Source of the DNA: Cloacibacterium caeni
GTDB taxonomy: Bacteria; Bacteroidota; Bacteroidia; Flavobacteriales; Weeksellaceae
Direction of reading: 5' to 3'
Length of the DNA stretch: 64,000 bases
Assembly: GCF_907163105.1 (NCBI RefSeq)
Contig: NZ_OU015321.1
Location: 1,999,001 to 2,063,000 of the forward strand
Every line of letters begins with the position of its first letter. The first letter of the stretch is position 1. The translations under genes and the position numbers were made by a program. The notes below the pieces were generated by a model. The model was not told the DNA's origin, searched no databases, and saw only the letters and a list, made by a program, of their open reading frames with translations. Positions 43,447 to 51,472 of the stretch are shown in pieces.

Positions 43447-43701
43447 ATGGCAAATCATAAATCAGCACTTAAGAGAATCAGACAATCTGAGAAAAGAAGA
43501 TTGAGAAACAGATACTATCACAAAACTGCTAGAACAGCTGTGAAAGTATTAAGAAATGAAGAAAACAAAGCAGCTGCTTCAGAGCAATTGCCGAAAGTAA
43601 TCTCTTTATTAGACAAACTAGTAAAGAAGAATATTATTCACAAAAACAAAGCTGCTAACTTAAAAAGTAAGTTAACTAAACACGTTAACAAGTTAGCTTA
43701 A
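43447..43701 (+). CDS. rpsT: 30S ribosomal protein S20
   Basis: bS20, 84 residues, a primary 16S-binding helical protein. It starts [20 protein letters not shown] and contains [18 protein letters not shown], then the C-terminal [24 protein letters not shown], the family signature. It lies between two tRNA-Glu genes and is probably transcribed together with the second (12 bp downstream). Confidence 0.97.
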   Translation: MANHKSALKRIRQSEKRRLRNRYYHKTARTAVKVLRNEENKAAASEQLPKVISLLDKLVKKNIIHKNKAANLKSKLTKHVNKLA

Positions 43702-43713
43702 GAATAAATTTCT

Positions 43714-43785
43714 GGCCCGTTCGTCTATCGGTTAGGACTCAAGATTTTCATTCTTGCAAGAGGGGTTCGATTCCCCTACGGGCTA
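43714..43785 (+). tRNA. tRNA-Glu (anticodon TTC), second copy
   Basis: 72 nt. The acceptor GGCCCGT pairs with ACGGGCT; anticodon loop TTTTCAT again gives TTC. It is nearly identical to the first copy except in the acceptor stem and a few D-loop and variable-region bases. It is followed by CCA (43786-43788), so unlike the first copy the 3' end may be encoded. Probably read from the rpsT promoter. Confidence 0.95.
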
Positions 43786-43787
43786 CC

Positions 43788-43815
43788 AAAATCCTCAGAA
43801 AATTTCTGAGGATTT
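43788..43815 (+). terminator. terminator after the tRNA-Glu-rpsT unit
   Basis: AAATCCTCAGAAA pairs with TTTCTGAGGATTT around a short centre, followed by T8. It ends just before the aroQ -7 box. Confidence 0.85.
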
Positions 43816-43835
43816 TTTTTATTTTAAAAATTTCA

Positions 43836-43843
43836 TACCTTTG
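43836..43843 (+). promoter_or_regulatory. -7 box of aroQ, suggesting a leaderless or near-leaderless transcript
   Basis: TACCTTTG fits TAnnTTTG and ends 5 nt before the aroQ ATG. The -33 region at the right spacing is a T-run (43813-43816), a partial match. A start about 7 nt after the box would fall on the ATG. Confidence 0.5.
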
Positions 43844-43848
43844 AGAAT

Positions 43849-44268
43849 ATGAAAATTCTAATACTAAACGGAGCCAATCTCAATCTTCTAGGAACTCGTG
43901 AGCCAGACATCTACGGAAGTACTTCAATGGATGATGTTTTAACACATTTAAAATCTGAGTATTCTCAACACGCTATTGAATATTTCCAGTCTAATTTCGA
44001 AGGGGAAATCATCGGGAAAATTCAAGAAAATAACTTTGATGCTCTTGTTATTAATCCTGGCGCTTTTACCCATTATTCTTATGCCATCGCAGATGCGCTT
44101 AAAAACCTTAGGAAACCCAAAATAGAGGTTCACATTAGCAATATTTATCAACGTGAAGTATTCAGGCAGAAATCAGTTACTGCAGCTTATACAGATGCTG
44201 TACTCTCTGGTTTTGGTACAGAAGGCTACAGATTAGCAATTATTCATTTAATTTCTACCATGCAATAA
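43849..44268 (+). CDS. aroQ: 3-dehydroquinate dehydratase, type II
   Basis: 139 residues, dodecameric type II enzyme; third step of the shikimate pathway (3-dehydroquinate to 3-dehydroshikimate). It starts MKILILNGANLNLLGTREPD, with catalytic Tyr22 (IYGS), the flexible loop before it, NPGAFTHYSYAIADAL, and the HISNIYQREVFRQKS block with the catalytic His. Terminators flank it on both sides, so it is monocistronic. Confidence 0.97.
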   Translation: MKILILNGANLNLLGTREPDIYGSTSMDDVLTHLKSEYSQHAIEYFQSNFEGEIIGKIQENNFDALVINPGAFTHYSYAIADALKNLRKPKIEVHISNIYQREVFRQKSVTAAYTDAVLSGFGTEGYRLAIIHLISTMQ

Positions 44269-44270
44269 AA

Positions 44271-44296
44271 AAATCCTCAGCGTAAACTGAGGATTT
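44271..44296. terminator. bidirectional terminator between aroQ and pckA
   Basis: 10-bp perfect inverted repeat AAATCCTCAG / CTGAGGATTT with loop CGTAAA. It lies between the converging aroQ and pckA stops. Confidence 0.85.
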
Positions 44297-44320
44297 CATA
44301 TTTAGGTATTGCTCTTATTT

Positions 44321-45925
44321 TTACAATTGAGGACCAGCTGAAACTAATCTTTTACCTTCTTCTGTATCACAATATTGTTCAAAGTTTTTAATATATCTAG
44401 CTCCTAAATCTTTAGCTTTAGCTTCCCATTCAGAAACATCAGCATAAGTATTTCTTGGATCAAGAATTCCTTCAGTTACATTTGGTAAAGAAGTAGGAAT
44501 TTCTAAATTCATAATTGGAACTACAGTTTTAGGTGCAGATTCTATTGAACCATCGATGATTGAGTCAATAATTGCTCTAGTATCTTTAAGAGAAATTCTC
44601 TTACCAGTACCATTCCAACCTGTATTTACTAAATAAGCTTTCGCTCCGTGTTCTTTCATTTTACCAATTAATGTTTTAGAATACATTGTTGGGTGTAATG
44701 TAAGGAAAGCTTCACCGAAAGCTGGAGAGAATGAAGGCTCTGGAGAAGTAATTCCTCTCTCTGTTCCTGCTAATTTAGAGGTATATCCACATAAGAAGTG
44801 ATATTGCGCTTGATCTTCATTTAAAATTGATACTGGAGGCAATACTCCGAATGCATCTGCTGATAAATAAACGATTTTTTTAGCGTGACCAGCTTTAGAA
44901 GGAAGTACAATTTTATTAATATGATAGATTGGGTAAGAAACTCTAGTATTTTCTGTAATAGAATTATCTTTATAGTCTATTTCGCCATATTCGTTTACCA
45001 CTACGTTTTCTAATAAAGCATCTCTCTTAATCGCTCTGAAGATGTCTGGTTCTTTTTCTTCAGTAAGGTCAATTACTTTTGCGTAGCAACCACCTTCGTA
45101 GTTAAATACACCATTATCATCCCATCCGTGTTCATCATCACCAATTAAATATCTTTTTGGGTCAGCAGAAAGTGTAGTTTTTCCTGTACCAGAAAGTCCG
45201 AAGAACAATGCTACATCACCTTCTTCTCCTACGTTTGCAGAGCAGTGCATAGAAGCCATTCCTTTTAATGGAAGATAGTAGTTCATCATTGCAAACATCC
45301 CTTTTTTCATCTCACCACCATACCAAGTTCCTCCGATAATTTGGATTCTTTCGGTAAGGTTAAACATTACAAAGTTTTCAGAATTTAATCCTTGAGCTTG
45401 CCAATCTGGGTTCACTGTTTTAGATCCATTCATTACAATAAAATCTGGAGTTCCGAAGTTTTCTAACTCATATAATGATGGTCTAATAAACATATTTGTT
45501 ACAAAATGAGCTTGCCATGCAACTTCCATTACAAATCTCACTTTAAGTCTTGTATCTGGATTGGTACCACAGAACGCATCTACTACATATAATTTTTTAG
45601 AAGAAGAAAGTTGTTCTAAAACTAATTCTTTACAAGATTTAAAAATCTCTGGAGTTGTAGGAAAATTAACTTTTCCGTCCCAACAAATAGTATCTTTTGT
45701 TACATCATCTTTTACGATATATCTATCTTTAGGTGATCTACCTGTGAAAATACCCGTTTTTACAGCAACTGCGCCTGATTCTGTAAGAGCTCCCTTTTCA
45801 AAACCTTTATTTTTAGCAGACATTTCTGCTTTAAAAAGTTCTTCATAGGTTGGATTATACACTACTTCGTGATAACCTGTAATACCTAGATCATGTAGCT
45901 CTTGAATGATTTTAATGTTTTTCAT
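44321..45925 (-). CDS. pckA: phosphoenolpyruvate carboxykinase (ATP)
   Basis: Gluconeogenic conversion of oxaloacetate and ATP to PEP, CO2 and ADP. About 534 residues from the ATG at 45925 ([20 protein letters not shown]), the usual length; further in-frame ATGs at 45946 and 46015 exist, but -7 boxes at 45961-45968 and 45970-45977 (minus strand) lie between them, making the longest form unlikely. Motifs: [10 protein letters not shown] near the N-terminus, the kinase P-loop [38 protein letters not shown] for metal and substrate, and NTGWNGTG near the end. Confidence 0.96.
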   Translation of the reverse strand: MKNIKIIQELHDLGITGYHEVVYNPTYEELFKAEMSAKNKGFEKGALTESGAVAVKTGIFTGRSPKDRYIVKDDVTKDTICWDGKVNFPTTPEIFKSCKELVLEQLSSSKKLYVVDAFCGTNPDTRLKVRFVMEVAWQAHFVTNMFIRPSLYELENFGTPDFIVMNGSKTVNPDWQAQGLNSENFVMFNLTERIQIIGGTWYGGEMKKGMFAMMNYYLPLKGMASMHCSANVGEEGDVALFFGLSGTGKTTLSADPKRYLIGDDEHGWDDNGVFNYEGGCYAKVIDLTEEKEPDIFRAIKRDALLENVVVNEYGEIDYKDNSITENTRVSYPIYHINKIVLPSKAGHAKKIVYLSADAFGVLPPVSILNEDQAQYHFLCGYTSKLAGTERGITSPEPSFSPAFGEAFLTLHPTMYSKTLIGKMKEHGAKAYLVNTGWNGTGKRISLKDTRAIIDSIIDGSIESAPKTVVPIMNLEIPTSLPNVTEGILDPRNTYADVSEWEAKAKDLGARYIKNFEQYCDTEEGKRLVSAGPQL

Positions 45926-46054
45926 AACTAAAATATTATTGTTCATATTTTTTTGTAGTACAAAATTAGCAAAAGTATATAGTTTTACTAAATCATAAAT
46001 TATGACTTTGGTCACTGAAATCCGTCATAGATTTTATTTTCAACATATTGTAAA

Positions 46055-46957
46055 TCAATATATTAAATTTTTCCATTCTATAATATTTCTAAAATTGCGC
46101 TCAAAAAAGTAATTTTTGTAATCCCCAAATTTCGAAGCTAGAACGAAATCTCCGCCCCAAGCTCCCAAACTTTTAATGAAACTTGGGCAATCTTGGAAGT
46201 GTTTTTCTTTGGCAGTTTTCATTCCTAAAAATTCACTTAACTTACTCTCATGCAGCATCATAAGGTTAGAAAACTCTTCTAAGGTTTCACATTGTAGTAC
46301 TTTTTGAGTAATTTCTGAAAAGTCAGTTCTTAAATCTAAAGATTTTTTTTGAGACTGAAAAGCTCTTATTCCTTCTCTGCTATCTTGCTTTTGGTTTAAA
46401 TGAATGAAGATTAAATCATCAGTAAAACTAGGATTGAATTCTACTCTTTCTACTTTTCTAGGATTATTTTGATAAAGAATGGCAGATTTTTCTTGAGCCA
46501 CAGCTATATCATAACCACTTCCTCCAAGAGAAAGTTCATTAAGAAGAAAAGCATCTATATGAGACCACTCTGCTAAATTATTCATCAATGTAGAACTACT
46601 CCCCAATCCATAATTCGCGGGGAATTGTAAATTAGTAGTAATCTTATACGTAGAATCGCTATGAAATTTTTCTGTAGAAAGTTTTTGGACGTTTTGAAGC
46701 ACTTTAAGAATAAATGCTGCGCTTTCAGGAAGGTTGGTTTGTACAATTTTCCAATTTTTATAATCTATTTGGATAGAAAGCCAAGGCTTGTTCTCATGTA
46801 AAGCTTCCCAAAAAACCATGGAAGCACCATCTTTTTCTTCTTCTGAATAAAAATCTTGTCCCAATCGAGTAGGAACTGCTAAAGCTAAAGCTCCATCTAA
46901 TACAAAATATTCTGAAGTAATCAGTAATTTGCCTGGTGAAAATATGTGATTTTTCAA
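46055..46957 (-). CDS. GYDIA family GHMP kinase
   Basis: 300 residues. A GHMP-superfamily small-molecule kinase: N-terminal FSPGKLLITSEYFVLDGALA, the ATP-binding loop PANYGLGSSSTLMN (113-126), and the GSGYDIAVAQ motif (147-156) that gives this Bacteroidota family its name. It is related to mevalonate and phosphomevalonate kinases, so an isoprenoid-precursor role is possible, though its substrate is not established. It starts 66 bp after fabD, beyond the fabD terminator, and has no visible partner gene. Confidence 0.9.
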   Translation of the reverse strand: MKNHIFSPGKLLITSEYFVLDGALALAVPTRLGQDFYSEEEKDGASMVFWEALHENKPWLSIQIDYKNWKIVQTNLPESAAFILKVLQNVQKLSTEKFHSDSTYKITTNLQFPANYGLGSSSTLMNNLAEWSHIDAFLLNELSLGGSGYDIAVAQEKSAILYQNNPRKVERVEFNPSFTDDLIFIHLNQKQDSREGIRAFQSQKKSLDLRTDFSEITQKVLQCETLEEFSNLMMLHESKLSEFLGMKTAKEKHFQDCPSFIKSLGAWGGDFVLASKFGDYKNYFFERNFRNIIEWKNLIY

Positions 46958-46989
46958 AGGATTTTATTTTTAACAAAAATAAAAAGAAA

Positions 46990-47013
46990 AAGCCACAAAA
47001 AAATTTGTGGCTT
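46990..47013 (-). terminator. terminator of fabD
   Basis: 10-bp perfect inverted repeat AAGCCACAAA / TTTGTGGCTT with a 4-nt loop; on the minus strand a T-rich run (TTTTTCTTTTT) follows, 10 bp after the fabD stop. Confidence 0.85.
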
Positions 47014-47022
47014 ACTTTTATT

Positions 47023-47898
47023 TTAAATTGCAGACGAGACTGTTATTTCGGAGTTAATCTTCTTTATCAATCCTTGCAAAGTTTTTCCTGGCCCTACTTC
47101 TACAAAATTTGTAGCGCCGTCTTTAATCATATTTTGTACAGACTGTGTCCATTTTACAGGTCCTGTTAACTGAGCAATCAGATTTTTCTTAATTTCATCT
47201 GGATTTGTAACAGCAGTCGTGGTAATATTTTGATAAACAGGAATGGTCGCTTTTCTAAATTTTGCATTTTCTATTGCCGCAGCCAATCTTTCTTGCGCAG
47301 GTTGCATTAAAGGTGAATGAAACGCACCATTTACTGGCAAAATTAATGCTCTTTTCGCACCCGCTTCTTTCATAGCGTTACACGCTTCTTCTACCGCTTT
47401 GGTCTCACCAGAAATCACCAATTGTCCCGGACAGTTGTAATTCGCTGGAACCACTACTCCACCAATTGAAGCACAAATTTCTTCCACCTTAGCATCATCT
47501 AAACCTAGAATTGCTGCCATAGAAGATGGATTAACATCACAAGCTTCTTGCATCGCCAAAGCTCTTTCTGAAACCAATTTAAGTCCGTCTTCAAAACTTA
47601 AAACTCCATTAGCAACTAATGCAGAGAACTCTCCTAAAGAATGTCCTGCTACCATTTGAGCTCCTGTTCCGTCTATTGCTTTTACAGCAGCTACAGAATG
47701 AATAAATATTGCTGGTTGAGTAACTTTTGTTTTTTTAAGGTCTTCATCAGTTCCCTCGAACATGATTTTTAGTATATCAAAACCTAGAATTTCATTACTG
47801 AAATCCATCAGGTCTTTAATTTCTTTTCTACTATCGTAGAGTTCTTTTCCCATTCCTACGAACTGAGAACCTTGCCCTGGAAATACAAGTGCTTTCAT
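47023..47898 (-). CDS. fabD: malonyl-CoA:ACP transacylase
   Basis: 291 residues. Loads malonate onto acyl carrier protein for fatty acid synthesis. It has FPGQGSQFVGMGKELYDSRK at the N-terminus, the nucleophile elbow GHSLGEFSAL (Ser87), the conserved Arg region (VSERALAMQEA) and PVNGAFHSPLM with the catalytic His. Its own terminator follows. It is not in a fab cluster here. Confidence 0.97.
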   Translation of the reverse strand: MKALVFPGQGSQFVGMGKELYDSRKEIKDLMDFSNEILGFDILKIMFEGTDEDLKKTKVTQPAIFIHSVAAVKAIDGTGAQMVAGHSLGEFSALVANGVLSFEDGLKLVSERALAMQEACDVNPSSMAAILGLDDAKVEEICASIGGVVVPANYNCPGQLVISGETKAVEEACNAMKEAGAKRALILPVNGAFHSPLMQPAQERLAAAIENAKFRKATIPVYQNITTTAVTNPDEIKKNLIAQLTGPVKWTQSVQNMIKDGATNFVEVGPGKTLQGLIKKINSEITVSSAI

Positions 47899-47958
47899 AA
47901 TTTTTTTTCGATAAAATTTGAGTCTTATTCTTCTTTTGTTTAGTATTAGTTTTCGCTA

Positions 47959-49857
47959 TTAAGGAACTAATCTCACTACTCTGTAACCCTGGTTTACGTA
48001 TGCGCCGTTTTTGTTTCGTACAAATTCAAACTTGGTAGCCAATTGAGTCTGAGTTTTATTCATTTGCTTAAACAATTCTCCTTTGCTGTTTTCTCTGGTC
48101 AACATATCATTCACTACGTCAAAACCAATTACAGCATACTTAGAAGGTGCTTTGCAATATTTTTTCTTATAATCTGCGAGAACTTCTTTTTCGAAGTCAC
48201 CGTCTGTGTTAATTTTTCTATCCATCAAATACACCAAACTCGCCTTGCTGAGTTCGGCAATATTTTTTTCAAAAGATGGATGGTAATACATACTGAATGA
48301 TTTCATTCCGCTGGTTTCTTTAGCCAAGTCAATGATTCTTTTTGAAAAATCACTTCCTGCATCATCATTATCATTCGCTAGAATAGCAATCACTGGAGCG
48401 GTTTGACCAGTCATCATATTGGTATCTAACTGAATATCTGCTGAAGAATTTACTACAGTGATGTTTGCATTTTTCAACTGACTTTCTAATTGTTTTTTCA
48501 TATAATTGGCATACGTCTTGTCAGAATCTGCCACGATATATATTTTTTGGTCAGAATAAGCCAAAGAAACTTCCTTTACAATTCTGTCTGCAAAAACACT
48601 TTGTTCTGTTTCGATAATTACTAAATTACTATAATTTCTAAGCTCTGGAGAATTTGCAAACGGAGCTACCACAGGAATTTTTTGAGTTTTTACATAGTCT
48701 AAAACTTCTAAAACGTTTGACTTGAAAAACGGTCCTATGATTAAGTCTGTATTATTTTGATTGATTTGCGTAAGTGAATTTTTAAAACTTGCTTCACTTC
48801 CCGCATCTATTACTTTTACATCTAGTTTTTGGCCTGCTTTAGCATTTCTTTCGATGGCTAGTTTTGCACCCGTTAAGAAATCAGCAGCCATAGTTCTGTA
48901 TTTACTATCACCATTATCAAAACCGAATGGCAACATTAACACAACATTTAGTTCATCACCAGATTTTTTAATATAACCCGCTTCTAGCTTCTTCACTTTT
49001 AGAACCATTCCTGGTTTTAAACCTTCTGAAAGTTTAGGATTCAGCTCAAGCAATTGGTCTAGCGAAACATTAAATTTATTAAGAATCCCGAAAACAGTAT
49101 CGCCATTCTGAACCGTGTACGTTTGATATTCTTCTGCAACTACATTTTGAACTTCTGTTTTCTCGGTTTTTTTGTCTTCTTGCCAAGTTACGGTTTCTTT
49201 AACCTTAGAATTTTGAGGTTTTTTCACATTAATGACTTCACCAGGTTGCAATCCTTTTTCTTCTAAGCCAGGATTGATGGCAAATAATTCCTCTTGAGTA
49301 AGGTTAAAACTTTTGGTAATTCTGTAATAATTATCTTTTGGCTGAATCACATAAGTTCCTTCATCTGCTTTTGGCTTTTCTATTGCCTTTTCCACAGGTT
49401 TTTCTACTGGAACTTCTGTTTTTACGAATGCATTTTGATCTGCATATTTTTTGATATTTTCAGCAGGCAAAGTTACCTCGTCACCAATTTTCATATGCTG
49501 GTCTAAGTTAGGATTCAATTTTCTTAAATCCACTTCAGAAATATGATATTGTTTGGTAATTCCGTAAATCGTTTGCTTCGGTTGAAGTACGATTTTGCCT
49601 AATTTTTGATTGGTAGTAGCCACCGCTTTTTCAGTAGTTTTTACAACTTCTGAGTTTTTCTTAGTGATGATTAAAACATCTCCAATCGCTAATTTTCCCT
49701 CTTTGATTTGAGGATTTAGCTTCGTGAGTTCGTCTAGTGTTACGCCATATTTTTTAGAAATATTATACGGAGTATCACCTTTTGCTACAGTGTGTGTTTT
49801 CTGTGCAAAAGCTACAAAACCTATTAACGTATATATGAATACAAGATATTTTTTCAT
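47959..49857 (-). CDS. LysM-repeat protein fused to a periplasmic-binding-like domain
   Basis: 632 residues, exported (signal about 1-19, AFAQ). Four LysM domains bind peptidoglycan: about 21-66 (THTVAKGDTPYNISKKYGV), 88-131, 168-213 and 246-290 (YTVQNGDTVFGILNKFNVSL), joined by Lys/Glu/Val linkers. From about 300 to the end is a type 1 periplasmic-binding fold (LNVVLMLPFGFDNGD, NTDLIIGPFFKSNVLEVLDY, KIYIVADSDKTYANYMKKQL), similar to LppC/LpoA-like activator domains or ABC ligand-binding receptors. It may sense or regulate cell-wall synthesis. A -7 box TAATTTTG (minus) lies at 49882-49875. Confidence 0.88.
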   Translation of the reverse strand: MKKYLVFIYTLIGFVAFAQKTHTVAKGDTPYNISKKYGVTLDELTKLNPQIKEGKLAIGDVLIITKKNSEVVKTTEKAVATTNQKLGKIVLQPKQTIYGITKQYHISEVDLRKLNPNLDQHMKIGDEVTLPAENIKKYADQNAFVKTEVPVEKPVEKAIEKPKADEGTYVIQPKDNYYRITKSFNLTQEELFAINPGLEEKGLQPGEVINVKKPQNSKVKETVTWQEDKKTEKTEVQNVVAEEYQTYTVQNGDTVFGILNKFNVSLDQLLELNPKLSEGLKPGMVLKVKKLEAGYIKKSGDELNVVLMLPFGFDNGDSKYRTMAADFLTGAKLAIERNAKAGQKLDVKVIDAGSEASFKNSLTQINQNNTDLIIGPFFKSNVLEVLDYVKTQKIPVVAPFANSPELRNYSNLVIIETEQSVFADRIVKEVSLAYSDQKIYIVADSDKTYANYMKKQLESQLKNANITVVNSSADIQLDTNMMTGQTAPVIAILANDNDDAGSDFSKRIIDLAKETSGMKSFSMYYHPSFEKNIAELSKASLVYLMDRKINTDGDFEKEVLADYKKKYCKAPSKYAVIGFDVVNDMLTRENSKGELFKQMNKTQTQLATKFEFVRNKNGAYVNQGYRVVRLVP

Positions 49858-49894
49858 CCTTGTTATTTAAAATGCAAAATTAATGTTTTTCGGG

Positions 49895-51463
49895 CTAAAA
49901 TTCACTAACAATTAAGACAGAATTTAAAACCTCCATTTCTTGGTAACAATTTTCGAGCCATTTTTCGCCGTTTTCTGCGAAAAAGACACTGAAATTGAGG
50001 CTTCTTTCTTGCCAATTATTAGCATGGTGAATTTCTGAATACAAACGCTGAAGATAATCTATTTTATCTGCGTGAAGAATTTTTTCTGCACGTAACAATC
50101 TTTTCTTAAATTTTTGAAAAGACTTCAATTGTCTCGTTTCTTCTGCTTCTACCATATTTCTAAAGGTAACGGCAGTAAGTGAAGCTTTATTTTTTAAAAT
50201 TTCGAAATTTTCTTTTAATAATTGCTCTCGGTTTTCTAAATCAGCATTCAGTTCTGATTCTTTCAGCAATTTTTGATTTAAGAATTTCTGGAAATCTCCC
50301 AAAAAGTATTGTAAGGCTACTCCAGATTTTTCTATTTTATCTAAAGTTTTCTTTCTAAGGAACAACATAGAGTTTCTGGGAACCAAAAGAGGAAATTCTA
50401 CCCCAAATTTTTCAAAAACCTTTGGCATTTCTAACCAATACATAATTTCTGCATTCCCACCAATGTAAGCAATATTGGGCAAAACTTTTTCTTGAAAAAC
50501 TGGTCTTAACAAAGCATTCGGTGAAATTTTAGACCAATCTTCTGCCAATTCTTCTAAAGTAAACGTGAGATTTTTATCTACAATTTGAAATTGTTCTCCG
50601 TCAAATTCTATTCTATTTCTGGTGTCTGACAAGTAGAAAAGGTTAATTTCTCTAGGGTTTACTTGTACTTTTCCGTATTTCTCTGTTAGGAATTTTACGT
50701 TTTCTTGAGAAAAATGATGTGTCGTGTGATTTACCAGTTCTTCTTTGAAGATATTTTGCATTTGATTTTTGAGCAAAACATCGTCTCCATCTATCATTAA
50801 AAGTCCAAATTCTGCAAAAATTTCTTGAACCAAAATCTGAGTAGCTTCGGTAAAAGTTCTTCCTTTTTGATAAGCTTTTTTGGCAAGAAGAATAAGCTGT
50901 GTTCCGAAAACATCATCTTTAAATTCTTTTTCGAATTCTTCTAAAAAACTATTATCTTCTATAATAATTCTGCCAACTGCACCACCAGAATTTCCTTTGA
51001 TTTGATAAAATCCATTTGCCGTTTTGAAATGATTAATCTCCTCAAAGTCGTGGTCTTCTGTTGCCAACCAAAAGATAGGAACAAAATTTTTATCTGAATT
51101 TTGAGTTAAAAAATCAGCCGTTTTGATGGTTTGTAAAATTTTGTAAACAAAAAATACCGGCCCAGAAAACAAATTCAGTTGATGACCTGTGGTTACGGTA
51201 AAAGTATTTTCGGATAAGAGCAAATCTAAATGCTGCGATTGCTTAGCACTTAAATCCAAATGCTGATGTTGCGCTCTAAGAACTTCTACCAATATTTTTC
51301 TTTGCTCTAGTGTATAGTTATGTGCTTTCTTTTCTGCTTGTAACAGTGCGTTTTCTAAGGTAAACTGGTATGCAGAAAACTGCGGAATTTCTTGTTGAAG
51401 AAAGTCCTTGATTAATTTCGGGATGGTTTCTAAATCTTGAAACGGAAATTTAAACTTCGGCAT
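49895..51463 (-). CDS. bshC: bacillithiol biosynthesis cysteine-adding enzyme BshC
   Basis: 522 residues. Adds cysteine to glucosaminyl-malate, the last step of bacillithiol synthesis, a low-molecular-weight thiol. It carries FTVTTGHQLNLFSGPVFFVYKI (about 92-113), FWLATEDHDFEEINH with the HIGH-like/Rossmann core residues, NALLRPVFQEKVLPNIAYIGGNAEIMYWLE, and a C-terminal coiled coil. BshA and BshB are not in the window. It lies 9 bp after the porin gene. Confidence 0.95.
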   Translation of the reverse strand: MPKFKFPFQDLETIPKLIKDFLQQEIPQFSAYQFTLENALLQAEKKAHNYTLEQRKILVEVLRAQHQHLDLSAKQSQHLDLLLSENTFTVTTGHQLNLFSGPVFFVYKILQTIKTADFLTQNSDKNFVPIFWLATEDHDFEEINHFKTANGFYQIKGNSGGAVGRIIIEDNSFLEEFEKEFKDDVFGTQLILLAKKAYQKGRTFTEATQILVQEIFAEFGLLMIDGDDVLLKNQMQNIFKEELVNHTTHHFSQENVKFLTEKYGKVQVNPREINLFYLSDTRNRIEFDGEQFQIVDKNLTFTLEELAEDWSKISPNALLRPVFQEKVLPNIAYIGGNAEIMYWLEMPKVFEKFGVEFPLLVPRNSMLFLRKKTLDKIEKSGVALQYFLGDFQKFLNQKLLKESELNADLENREQLLKENFEILKNKASLTAVTFRNMVEAEETRQLKSFQKFKKRLLRAEKILHADKIDYLQRLYSEIHHANNWQERSLNFSVFFAENGEKWLENCYQEMEVLNSVLIVSEF

Positions 51464-51472
51464 GAAGCAAAT

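Noticed and set aside
45926-46015. N-terminal extension of PEP carboxykinase to the upstream ATG
   Set aside because: The added residues do not match the family and two TAnnTTTG boxes lie within or just upstream of them, so the start at 45925 (or 45946) is more likely.
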